In this document: positions 43,602 to 51,709 of the stretch, in pieces | Numbering within the stretch: the stretch's first letter is position 1 | Layout of the letters: each line of letters begins with the position of its first letter | Assembly: GCA_963678085.1 (NCBI GenBank) | Contig: OY782680.1 | Coordinates: 558,001-622,000, forward strand | Reading direction: 5' to 3' | Origin: Aliishimia sp963678085 | Lineage (GTDB): Bacteria > Pseudomonadota > Alphaproteobacteria > Rhodobacterales > Rhodobacteraceae | Length of the DNA: 64,000 nucleotides | Made by a program: the position numbers and the translations under genes | The notes under the pieces: model-generated | The model's input: only the letters and a program-made list of their open reading frames with translations | The model's database searches: none | What the model was told of the DNA's origin: nothing

Positions 43602-43652
43602 ATTGAAAATCCTCGTGTCGGTGGTTCGATTCCGCCCCCGGGCACCATTTAA
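43602..43652 (+). repeat. Attachment site copy 3 (tRNA-Phe 3' fragment)
   Basis: Fifty-one bases are identical to 406-456, four more than copy 2, so this copy retains the original chromosomal 3' flank. It is the right end of the tRNA-Phe array. Confidence 0.92.
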
Positions 43653-43924
43653 ATGATAAATATCAACCTGTTAGAAGTGCGGCATTTGCCGCTCGTGCTG
43701 TTCGTTCCGTTCCGGGTATCACTGGGGTAGCGTTTGACGCCATTAGTCTGTTCGGCCAACCCAATCGATTAGATGGCAGTGCAACTGCGGTTATTCGGTG
43801 AAACCAACCAATCCTAAACTGCTGTACGCTGCGCTTTTGTACGACCGGGCGCGTCTAAAGGGCACCGAAAGAAGCCGAAAGGATCGCTTTGAGACTGAAG
43901 GGCTAGTTGGCAACTTTGAAGTGA

Positions 43925-43980
43925 CACAACAATTTTGTTGGGTTTCTTGACCACAACATTTTTGTTGGGTAGATAAGAGG
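43925..43980 (+). promoter_or_regulatory. Sigma-70 promoter overlapped by paired operators
   Basis: TTGACC (43947-43952), a 17-bp spacer and TAGATA (43970-43975) precede the GTG start at 43982. Two palindromic boxes, ACAACAATTTTGTTGGG and ACAACATTTTTGTTGGG, lie before and inside the spacer. This is a textbook autorepressed promoter for the helix-turn-helix gene that follows. The rest of 43653-43924 shows nothing recognisable. Confidence 0.7.
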
Positions 43981-43981
43981 C

Positions 43982-44730
43982 GTGAATACTGGCATCATCC
44001 TCAATGAAAAAGAACTGCGCGAAGCTCGCTCGCGCGTAACCGCGCTTGATGAGGCGTTGGCGACAGATGAATCCCTAAAGCGAGTTGTCGAGGGTTTGCC
44101 GCCGGAGGTTGTGAAGCAGCTTGCAGCGACAATGCGAGCCGAACGCGACGACCTGAATGATGCAATCCAAGCGTATGATGTCGCCAAGGGGACGGGTAAG
44201 CCAATGCCCCTTGAGCGCCGCGCGGATTGCCAAAGGTTATACGCAGCGAGACCTGGCTTGGCGTTTGGGCGTGAGAGAGCAGCAGGTCCAGCGATATGAA
44301 GCTGACCGCTACAATTCCATTAGCGTTAAAAACTATGCACGCGTCGCCGCTCTAGTGGGCGTTCGTTTGAGCGCGACCATTGAGCCAAACCCACAGTTTC
44401 GGGGACTGGATAAAGTCATTGATGATGTCTCCAAAGAGGGCATCAAAAAGATCCTAAAGCATGGCCGCGCAAACGGCTGGTTTTCGGATGAGATGGACGA
44501 GTCGCGGCTCCGTCAATACATCGCAGAAAACAGAATTGATTTTGGCAGCCCAACCTTGTTGCGGACAGGGCTGAACGTTCAAGACCACAGCGAAGATGTT
44601 TTGCTCCACGCGTGGCGTGCTCGTGTGGTGACGCGCGCTAAAGAAGTCATTCGTAAAGGCGTTCCGCGCTATGACCCGGTGAATACTGGTTGGCTGAATC
44701 AACTTCCTAAGCTGAAGTGGTCCGGGAAAT
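43982..44730 (+). pseudogene. XRE-type regulator, frameshifted and cut by IS3
   Basis: The first frame (GTG 43982) gives an N-terminal helical domain ending KGTGKPMP. The second frame continues LSAARIAKGYTQRDLAWRLG, the helix-turn-helix, then about 150 more residues. Reading CCC instead of CCCC near 44209 joins the frames. The C-terminus runs into the IS3 end at about 44713 and stops at 44762. It is therefore doubly damaged, yet its promoter and operators are intact. Similar proteins pair with ImmA-like partners. Confidence 0.65.
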
Positions 44731-44778
44731 TTGGACAGTGTGCTAAGATGTATCCAACATGACAGACTGGATACGAGA

Positions 44779-45100
44779 ATGACGAAACGGCGTAACTTTT
44801 CCGACAAGTTCAAAGGTGAGGAGGATCAGGATTTGATCCAGTGGATCAAATACCCGACGATATGTGGCTTTGGAGGCCTTGCGCGGTGACAAGACAATTC
44901 AAGAGATCGCGGCCAAGCGCCAGTTGCACCCTACGCAGGTGACGACGTGGAAACGTCAGGCGCAAGAGGGATTGGCTGGGGTGTTTTCTGACAAGGCTAA
45001 GAAAGCTGAGAATAAGAATAGCGAGATCAAAGAGCTTCACGCCAAGATCGGTCAGTTGACGGTAGAAAACGATTTTTTAGCGCAAGGGCTAAAGCGATGA
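44779..45100 (+). pseudogene. IS3 orfA, disrupted
   Basis: Reading begins MTKRRNFSDKFK, then is interrupted by about 45 unexpected bases containing the hairpin GGATCA-GGATT-TGATCC (44825-44841). It resumes as ALEALRGDKTIQEIAAKRQL with the HTH and leucine-zipper parts of orfA intact to 45100. Confidence 0.75.
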
Positions 45101-45988
45101 GCCTGCCAGAACGCCGAAAAATGATCCGCAAAGAGAACACAGATTTGAGCGTCACGCGCCAGTGCAAGCTACTCAAACTCAGCCGGTCATCGATCTATTA
45201 CACGCCGGTCGGCTTTGATCAGACGACCATTGAGCTGATGCATGAAATTGACCGGATATTCACAAAATACCCGTTTTTTGGCAGTCGCCAGATTGCAGCG
45301 TATTTGCCTCAGTCAGGGTTCTCGGCGGGTCGGCATCGCGTGCGCCGCCTGATGCGCATCATGGGGCTGCAAGCCATATATAAAGGGCCAAGCACCAGTA
45401 AAAAGCACCCCCAGCATCCAGTTTACCCCTATTTGCTGAGGAACCTCGCCATCACGCAGCCCAATCAGGTCTGGCGCAGTGACATCACCTACATCCCGGT
45501 CAAACATGGGTTTTTGTATCTCGTGGCAATCATGGATTGGGCGACGCGCAAGGTGCTGTCCTGGCGGCTGTCGAACACGCTGGATGCAAGTTTTTGCGTG
45601 GAAGCCCTGGGAGAAGCCATCGCCAAACATGGCAAGCCCGAGATCATGAACACGGATCAAGGCAGCCAATATACCGGCGGGGATTGGATCAAGGGGCTAA
45701 CCGAGGCCGAGATAAAAATCTCGATGGACGGACGGGGCCGCTACCTCGATAATATCTTCACCGAACGGCGAGGCATTGTTCGCCATTGGTTCAAGAACAA
45801 TGGCCGAGCGGCGGTCCCTGAAGCAAGAGGCCGTCTATCTGCACGAAATCACGAACGGCTTTGAAGCAAAACGGATCATCACGGAATGGATCAGCTTCTA
45901 CAACACCGAACGCCCCCACACAGCCCTCGAAAAACGAACCCCAGACCAAGCATTTTTTGCTGGTGAAAGGGAAAAAATAGCGGCATGA
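45097..45988 (+). pseudogene. IS3 orfB transposase, disrupted
   Basis: The integrase core is clear: D in VWRSDITYIPV, second D in IMNTDQGSQYT, then ISMDGRGRYLDNIFTER. At about 45767 an extra stretch with inverted arms GGCATTGTTC / GAACAATGGCC shifts the frame, after which RSLKQEAVYLHEI and ISFYNTERPHTALEKRTPDQA follow in another frame to 45988. The terminal glutamate region is thus separated from the core. Confidence 0.8.
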
Positions 45989-46006
45989 TAAACAAATGGA
46001 TACATC

Positions 46007-46957
46007 TTAGCTACGCCGCTGAGCTGTCCCAAAAAGTAGGACCACTTCAGTTTCGGCCCAATGAAAGAACGATGCGAATATCTGGATGTGGCTATCAATG
46101 GTCTTGTCTGCAATTTTCGCCTGATCCGGAACCTTGATCGCCTCCATTAAAGGCAAGCCTTTCAGGGCTGTCTTGACCTTCCGGTTCGATGGCAAGTCAT
46201 GCAGCACTTGTTTGACCTTGTTCGCGTCTTGCTTGGTGATCGACCCCAATAGCCGCTCAGGGCCGAAATATTCCAGAAGAATGCCGAGATAAGCCCGGTT
46301 CTGCTTGACGGTCTTGTCTGGTAGGCGGCGGGCTTGGTCTGCGGTAAATTCCTCTACCGCCACACCTAGCGGTGATGATGCATCCAGAGCGGGCGCAGGA
46401 GGCGCTGTGATGGCCGCTGGCGGGGCAGTGCCAAAAGAATAGCTACCTTGGTTCTCAGCGGCTTCCAGTACGCTTCTAAGCATGGCTGCACGACCTTTGC
46501 GCAGTTCCAACGTAATCCGGGGCTGGCTTGCGTCCCATTGTTCGTCTGAAACGTCCATGACCCGTTTGAAGCGGTCGATAGGCAAATATGCCGTATCGAG
46601 GCTTTCGAGATCGACGCCGCACTCATGGTCCAACATTTCTTCGCGTGCATCGGCCAAGGCGTTTTTTGACAGCCCGCGACGGTCCAGCCAGTCAAGGTAC
46701 TGGTCAAGTTGGGCCTTAAAGTAAACCGTCACCTTTTCGCGTATCTCGCTTTGCCGAAGTCCAGCCAAAGTGTTGCTATCCCTTACTATTCTTCCATGTG
46801 CGGCCAAGTATCGCGCCAAGTCCGCCGCTTGATGTGGGCATCTTGTTCTTAATGAAATCTTAACAGTGCTGCGTTTCTCAAGCCCGGAATGGGGCAGAGG
46901 CCAACGAAAGTAGTATATACCGTGTCTGGAAGGGCTTAGGTAGGCTGACAACTTCAT
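46007..46957 (-). pseudogene. Tyrosine integrase N-terminal part, cut by IS3
   Basis: About 300 residues start MKLSAYLSPSRHGIYYFRW, as in DUF6538-type integrases, with core-binding region around DQARRLPDKTVKQNRAYLG. The catalytic domain is lost where the frame meets the IS3 end (about 46049) and stops at 46007. It lies 67 bp from the tRNA-Cys fragment at 47024, the usual place for the integrase of an element inserted there. Confidence 0.8.
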
Positions 46958-47023
46958 GGTTTGTGTTCCACCGTTGTGTCCCACTTGATAGCCATGAAGC
47001 TAAGTCGCTGACTTAAAAGCACT

Positions 47024-47070
47024 TGGAGGCGAGTACCGGAATCGAACCGGTGTACACGGATTTGCAATCC
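47024..47070 (-). repeat. Attachment site copy (tRNA-Cys 3' fragment)
   Basis: Forty-seven bases are identical to 57527-57573, covering the CCA end through the anticodon region. It lacks the 5' part, so it is not a tRNA gene. It marks the left end of element 3. Confidence 0.92.
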
Positions 47071-47172
47071 TACTTATTGTGCTGTTTTCGTTCGAAAAAA
47101 TTGTAAAATGACCCGCCCGGAACCCACGCAATAACAATAGGTTGCCTGGTTCATGTAAAGTGGCGCATGCTC

Positions 47173-48678
47173 TTAAGCCTGCACACTGGGTGGCGGGACT
47201 TCGATACCTTTAAAGGTGTCTGCTGCGGATTTTGGATTTTGCCGTGCGTGAGCGCGTATTATTGCCTTCTCAATCCTTGACCGCATGATGCTCTTGAAAT
47301 TTCGAGCCTGTGGCAAGATGTTGTCACCTTTCTTGCCAAAGGTTTGGGATGCGCGCTTGAGATACGTGTAAAACGTCCAGCTCTTATAATCGTCCGTCAA
47401 TAATCCCTTTTTGACACGGCTAAATCTCTGGCTAAACAGAGAATAGTTGAAGTTGCCAATCAGCGCCGCTGGTGAGGTGCCGGGATTATCCAGCACATGC
47501 CTTGTGCCGTCGCGCTTCGCGGCAATGGTCACCTTTCGATAAAGGCGCGACATCGTGCTGTCTCGCACATAGACCTTCCGTCCATCATATCGGAACCCGA
47601 GGTACTCAAGGCCGTTTTTCCCTTGGGGTCCGGTCAGGTGCTCAAAGTTCAGGCTGTCCCCTGCGCGCCCAAAACGCACCACGCAAGTCTTCGCTTCTTT
47701 GATCAACAGGGCGTCACCATGGTTTTTGATTTCATCGGTCGCAAAAGCGGTCGCGTCTGCGGCCTCCGCCGGGCCGCCTGGAACGATCAAAAGAATATCG
47801 TCAGAATATCGCATGTATACGCCACCGCGCTGACGCGCGTAGTTATGTAACTTGGCGTCAAATTCCATGAGATAGAAATTTGCGATCAAGTCGGAAATCG
47901 GCGCGCCCTGTGGAACGCCGTGCGGCAACTCATTTCGCTGTACGAGGCTTTGGTACTGCCCCCCAACGCCGCAAATTTTTGCTCTGAAATCCTCGTTTGA
48001 GCAGATTTGTTTGTCCATTTCTCGGTATGGTCGTGTGTAACCTTCGACTATGAAATTTCCGCGTTTTACGGGGCCAATATAGCCGAGCCGTCGGTAGACT
48101 TCTTTCTGATCAACGAACCTATATCTGGTTATGTTTTTAAAGACGGCATAGTGATCCGGAGGTAGCTCATCGACACCTAAGAGATCGCACCAGATGCGCT
48201 TGATACGCTTGTGACAAAGGTTCTCAAAGTAGCCCTTGATGTCCAACGCAACCGCCACGCAGTCGCCCAAGCGGTCAACTTCGTCAAATGCGTCCTTTGC
48301 GAAATCTATGTTACACTTTCCGCCATTCGATCCGGGTTTGGGTATTTGTCGGTACGCAATGGGGCAGTTCGATATGCCCAGTTCGGCAAGGCGTTGTTCG
48401 TAACGAACCGCAAGTTTCCGTCTGTAGTGAGCGAAGATGTATGCGTCGCGCCGTGCCCCGTACCGGATGGGGCGTGACTTCTTTTCCGGTTTCGCCGCGT
48501 CAGCGGCGGAGCGGTACGGCTGCCATTCTTCGTGGTAAAGGAAAAACGGGTAGAACGAATTTGACGCAACGCGCTTTTTGTCTGTCACAAGGCGCTCAAT
48601 TTCTTTCAGAGAAAGCGGCGCGTCAAAATGTGGGTAGTGTTTAAGATCAGAATTCGAGAATGAAAATTCGTCTGTCAT
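47173..48678 (-). CDS. Standalone antiphage-type reverse transcriptase (DRT/UG group)
   Basis: This 501-aa protein has the RT fingers-palm motifs in order: GKCNIDFAKDAFDEV (about 120-134), motif A VALDIKGYFENL (D146), motif B GVPQGAPISDL (254-264), the catalytic YSDD box (291-294), and GLEYLGFRY after it. No integrase, maturase or endonuclease domain is present, and there is no partner cas gene. This fits the unknown-group/DRT defence reverse transcriptases rather than group II introns or retrotransposons. I cannot decide the subtype from memory; the upstream region with four regular hairpins (48797-48897) suggests a subtype that uses an upstream non-coding RNA as template, as DRT2 and DRT9 do. 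It lies as cargo next to the attachment site. Confidence 0.8.
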   Translation of the reverse strand: MTDEFSFSNSDLKHYPHFDAPLSLKEIERLVTDKKRVASNSFYPFFLYHEEWQPYRSAADAAKPEKKSRPIRYGARRDAYIFAHYRRKLAVRYEQRLAELGISNCPIAYRQIPKPGSNGGKCNIDFAKDAFDEVDRLGDCVAVALDIKGYFENLCHKRIKRIWCDLLGVDELPPDHYAVFKNITRYRFVDQKEVYRRLGYIGPVKRGNFIVEGYTRPYREMDKQICSNEDFRAKICGVGGQYQSLVQRNELPHGVPQGAPISDLIANFYLMEFDAKLHNYARQRGGVYMRYSDDILLIVPGGPAEAADATAFATDEIKNHGDALLIKEAKTCVVRFGRAGDSLNFEHLTGPQGKNGLEYLGFRYDGRKVYVRDSTMSRLYRKVTIAAKRDGTRHVLDNPGTSPAALIGNFNYSLFSQRFSRVKKGLLTDDYKSWTFYTYLKRASQTFGKKGDNILPQARNFKSIMRSRIEKAIIRAHARQNPKSAADTFKGIEVPPPSVQA

Positions 48679-48679
48679 A

Positions 48680-48950
48680 GGCCCCGCGAGTGGGGACGGA
48701 ACATCGGGTCAACGCACTTACCCTTGTCATCTCCGCCCCCGCCGTTCTGCGATGTGCGTTCGTCTTCGACGTGATTGTGTATACTGTCGTAAAGCTGGCA
48801 ATCTGGTATTGCCGAACCGTCAACAAATCGCGCTGCGATCTTGCAAAGAGGAGTTCCGCCATGGAACAAGCAATCTGCACTGACCCGGCAATTTGCCTTG
48901 ACAGTTTAAACACATAACTGAGATGCCCCGATTGGCACCCATACCATATA
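48680..48950 (-). ncRNA. Putative structured ncRNA upstream of the reverse transcriptase
   Basis: The ~400-bp gap before the RT gene holds no convincing gene. It has four perfect small hairpins at near-regular spacing: GGCAAT/ATTGCC (48797-48813), ATCGC/GCGAT (48827-48839), GTTCC/GGAAC (48853-48867) and GGCA/TGCC (48887-48897). A CCCC/GGGG stem lies just before the RT start (48682-48695), and a TATATGG-like -10 on the minus strand near 48942-48950. Antiphage RTs of the DRT2 and DRT9 kinds use such upstream RNAs. The RNA itself is inferred. Confidence 0.5.
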
Positions 48951-49075
48951 AGTGGGGATCGCGAGCTTGTGATACAAGAGGTGGTGTCGAATTTCTTTTT
49001 GTCCGGTTGGCGCAGTTTGCTGGCTGGAGTAGGCGCAGCTAAACGGGGTTGCCTGTAAGGTTACTAAATCGGCTT

Positions 49076-49531
49076 TCACTCAGTTGACCAAGCGCGGTCC
49101 AGCGTATCGGCTAAGCGTATAAGGGATTCAGCGGTTCTAGGGCACACAAACTTATAGCTTTTCTCTGGGTACCGTTTTCCTTTCGCGACGATACCCTTAA
49201 TCGCTTTAGCCAAATTCCGCATCCGCACTAAGTCGCCTGGTCCGACTGAAAATACAGCGTTTTTATCGTCTAGATCCCAATTGAGTTCTGCAAAACGTTG
49301 TCTGACTCGTTCGCTCAACGGGACATTACCCCTCAGTTCTACCTGAACCCTTTCTTCGCTTTGCACGAGCACAAAGATCGAACAGAAAGTGGAAAACAAG
49401 CGCTTGTCTGCCCCGAAATCAGTAGGCTTTCTACCGTCAGCTATAAATGTATCACTCTTACTAAGGTCTTTGATCCGTTTATCAGCAAAACCTCCATATT
49501 CGTGAAACAAGGCCTTCTTTAATGAGTCCAT
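49076..49531 (-). CDS. Hypothetical protein
   Basis: This 151-aa soluble protein is not recognised. STFCSIFVLVQSEERVQVELRG suggests a beta-rich middle; the C-terminus is helical. It lies between an XRE regulator and the RT leader, all on the minus strand, but the ~400-bp gap before the RT argues against simple cotranscription. Confidence 0.5.
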   Translation of the reverse strand: MDSLKKALFHEYGGFADKRIKDLSKSDTFIADGRKPTDFGADKRLFSTFCSIFVLVQSEERVQVELRGNVPLSERVRQRFAELNWDLDDKNAVFSVGPGDLVRMRNLAKAIKGIVAKGKRYPEKSYKFVCPRTAESLIRLADTLDRAWSTE

Positions 49532-49674
49532 GGTGCCCTCTATCGCTGAAAACTCGGGGTTTCCTGACTAAACTACTTTGAAGTCCACACAGGTGACACA
49601 ATCAATTTTAGCTACCAACAGGGCTTTCGGCGGTCTTGTGGTGAGTTTCATTGAGGCCACAGGGACTGCCATGT

Positions 49675-50007
49675 TCAGCGGCGTTCGTGCCTTGCTATCG
49701 CTTCTGCTTGCACCACACATAGTTCGAGTTCTTCCTGGGACATACGGCGTGCTGCCCTCAGAAGCCTGTTGAGCAAATCGTTGACTGCTGGATTCTCAGT
49801 GTGATGCTCTTCGATCCCAAGGAGTTCATTGGGGGTGGTTCCCAAGGTTTCTGCAATCTTGACCAACATTGCTAAATCAGGGCTGCGACGCCCCGATACG
49901 TAGTGGGCATAGCGGCGTTCATCTAGCTCCATCCTCCTGGCAACGGCGGCATTGGAGATGCCCAGTTGAGCAGCCTTTTCTTTGAGTTTTTTTGCGAGGA
50001 CTTCCAT
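49675..50007 (-). CDS. XRE-family regulator
   Basis: This 110-aa protein has a helix-turn-helix at about residues 5-60 (AAQLGISNAAVARRMELDER and YVSGRRSPDLAML), followed by a helical tail. ATG 50007 is preferred to the 50037 start because it matches family N-termini. It faces a divergent gene at 50170 and may control both. Confidence 0.75.
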   Translation of the reverse strand: MEVLAKKLKEKAAQLGISNAAVARRMELDERRYAHYVSGRRSPDLAMLVKIAETLGTTPNELLGIEEHHTENPAVNDLLNRLLRAARRMSQEELELCVVQAEAIARHERR

Positions 50008-50169
50008 AGGAACTTTTTGTTCCGAGTGGACACACATACGCCACGTACGTATTGTAGCGCGGAGGTAACGATATGTAGTCTTTCGGCTTATTAAAGGCTT
50101 TCACGCCTGAATTTCGAAGCCAAGAGCCATGTTGACATACCTCTTACGAGAACGTGGAAGGCCCATTCG

Positions 50170-50799
50170 ATGTCAGTATCAGCAATCGCCTTTTTAGTGT
50201 TTGGTATTATCGTGGCGGTTTTCGTCGTCGTCTTTAGGGCACAGGCGAAACAGCAGAGGCAAGTTCAACAAAATGCGGAACACCTCATGGATAGGGCGCT
50301 GGCAGCTTTTCCCGAGTACAGGGGAAAGCCTGTCGTGATGGGGGACTCCCTAGTTCTGTTGATCGACGATGCGAAGCAAGCCACGTTAGTGGCGAATGCG
50401 GCTGGGCAGGCAAAGGAAATACCATTTTCGGATTTTGAAGCCATTGAAATTCTGGAAGACGGTTTTTCGGTTGCCCAAACTCGCAAGACGGGGACGATTG
50501 GTCGAGCAGCGGTAGGAGGATTGGTCGCAGGAGGCGTGGGCGCGGTCATAGGTGCGGTCTCTGCTGGTAGCGAAACGACACAGCGCGAAGTGGTCACGAA
50601 CATTACTGTCCAAGTCACGACAAAAGATACGAGTTTCCCGCAGCTTTCCTGGTGCACTTTTGCAGCCCAGGCCTTTGTTGAGAACATGAACAAAACTGAA
50701 GTTGATCTGGCCCGCGCGGCGGCGCGCCAGTTTGCACAACAGTTCACGCCCATTTTTGAACCAAATGCCAAACAGGATCACAAGCTTGTCTCCATTTGA
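50170..50799 (+). CDS. Membrane-anchored glycine-zipper protein
   Basis: This 209-aa protein has an N-terminal membrane segment (residues 5-24, AIAFLVFGIIVAVFVVVF), a coiled basic stretch (QAKQQRQVQQ) and a soluble domain. A second glycine-rich hydrophobic segment follows (AAVGGLVAGGVGAVIGAVSAG, about 115-135), like a glycine-zipper pore or anchor. The C-terminal domain is unrecognised. Such layouts occur among membrane-active effectors, but function is unknown. Confidence 0.6.
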   Translation: MSVSAIAFLVFGIIVAVFVVVFRAQAKQQRQVQQNAEHLMDRALAAFPEYRGKPVVMGDSLVLLIDDAKQATLVANAAGQAKEIPFSDFEAIEILEDGFSVAQTRKTGTIGRAAVGGLVAGGVGAVIGAVSAGSETTQREVVTNITVQVTTKDTSFPQLSWCTFAAQAFVENMNKTEVDLARAAARQFAQQFTPIFEPNAKQDHKLVSI

Positions 50800-50921
50800 T
50801 CGCGCTGGCTGGTGCTAGCCAAGCAAGTTGATCCCATAGCAAAACACGGCTCAACTCTGGTTTGCTCGCATCGGCGTTTCGCTTAAGGTGCAAGTCCGCA
50901 AAGCGCGCTCAGGAAAGAATT

Positions 50922-51536
50922 ATGCTTGTAAAGCTCAGAGATTACGAACGCATACATCGAATAATTTCGACAATCGCTCGCCAAGAAGGCAACGATCCCG
51001 CATATTCCTGCATGTTGTTTAGCGTGTTTGGTGCACACATCCTCCAGGAGCACTACCGCGTAGAGCCAGTAGTTCGTTGCGGCCTTGCGGCCTATTATGT
51101 CGGCGGCGAAAATGAGGTTTTGTGTTTCGGAGAGTTGACAGAGCATGGTGTAACGGGCGCGCGAGAAAATTTTCATTGCTGGGTGGAAGCTAAAGGATGG
51201 GTGCTAGATTTCATGGCTCCTGCATTTCCGGCACTGCTTGGCCCAGATACCCACATGCCACCTCTGATGTTTCAGAAGCGCGCCAGTGATATGGTGCAAG
51301 ACATCAATGAGCTAAAAACTCGTGGCGACTTCTTCCTTGCTCACGTTGACGATCTTATCGAAGAGCGTCTTAAGCAATTTTGGGAAATTCCGGTCTACGG
51401 GGACCTAGCGTCTATCTGCGCGCAGTGGTTCACCAAACACCCCAAGCCAATTCGTCGGCAAATTGGGATTCTAGACAACAACCGGAAACAGGTCGCAGTT
51501 AGCTTATCAGGCCCGTCTGTAAAGGGCCGCTGGTGA
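50922..51536 (+). CDS. DUF2026 family protein
   Basis: This 204-aa protein begins MLVKLRDYERIHRIISTIAR, contains SVFGAHILQEHYRVEP, ENFHCWVEAKGWVLDFMAPAF, and matches DUF2026 across its length. The Cys (YSCMLF), His (FHCW) and Asp (VLDFM) resemble a transglutaminase-like triad. AGGAAAG precedes ATG 50922. Family members appear on defence-rich islands with unknown function. Confidence 0.75.
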   Translation: MLVKLRDYERIHRIISTIARQEGNDPAYSCMLFSVFGAHILQEHYRVEPVVRCGLAAYYVGGENEVLCFGELTEHGVTGARENFHCWVEAKGWVLDFMAPAFPALLGPDTHMPPLMFQKRASDMVQDINELKTRGDFFLAHVDDLIEERLKQFWEIPVYGDLASICAQWFTKHPKPIRRQIGILDNNRKQVAVSLSGPSVKGRW

Positions 51537-51666
51537 TCTCAACACGCTTTGCTGATGGTCTTTAATGTCTCTCCAAAATGATCGTTTTTGAGGGGCGTGT
51601 GAACCAAAGTTTGTGAAGCTGCATTTTCCTCAAGAAATCTCTCAAAACTGTCTCTTGTAATATTAT

Positions 51667-51701
51667 CTCTCATAAGTCACCATGGTGATGAGTTATGAGA
51701 G
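51667..51701. promoter_or_regulatory. Palindrome at the serine recombinase start
   Basis: CTCTCATAA (51667-51675) and TTATGAGAG (51693-51701) are perfect inverted arms separated by 17 bp that include CACCATGGTG, itself a palindrome. It may be the resolution site or the autoregulatory operator of the resolvase. Confidence 0.55.
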
Positions 51702-51709
51702 GATTCGCC

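Larger units (their letters stand above)
15242..43652. mobile_element. Integrative element 2 at tRNA-Phe (D-apionate catabolism, NaeI-like RM, toxins)
   Basis: The segment is bounded by tRNA-Phe 3' copies 2 and 3. CTAGCACAG boxes occur only near its two ends: six copies in 15341-15449 and two in 43534-43553, in pairs spaced 11 bp. Cargo includes an IS630 copy, a D-apionate locus, many hypothetical proteins, BrnT/BrnA, an AbiEii-like gene and a restriction-modification pair. Its integrase is uncertain: a full-length type is truncated by IS481 (35044-36051) and a short recombinase lies at 39988-40557. Several frameshifted genes suggest ageing. Confidence 0.8.
44713..46049 (+). mobile_element. 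IS3-family element, degenerate
   Basis: Terminal inverted repeats begin TGAAGTGGTCC at 44713, with the complement ending at 46049; both ends also share GCTAAGATGTATCCA further in. It encodes orfA and orfB. Both frames carry extra hairpin-forming bases and are broken. The left flank is a regulator fragment and the right flank an integrase fragment, so the insertion marks a deletion junction. Confidence 0.8.

Noticed and set aside
43602..43652. tRNA-Phe gene
   Set aside because: As for the 15242 copy, it is a 3' fragment only.
47173..48678. Group II intron or retron reverse transcriptase
   Set aside because: There is no maturase or HNH part, no intron domain V-like hairpin was recognised downstream, and no clear msr/msd inverted repeat pair with the retron arrangement was found. 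The defence RT reading fits better, though retron membership cannot be excluded without a search.
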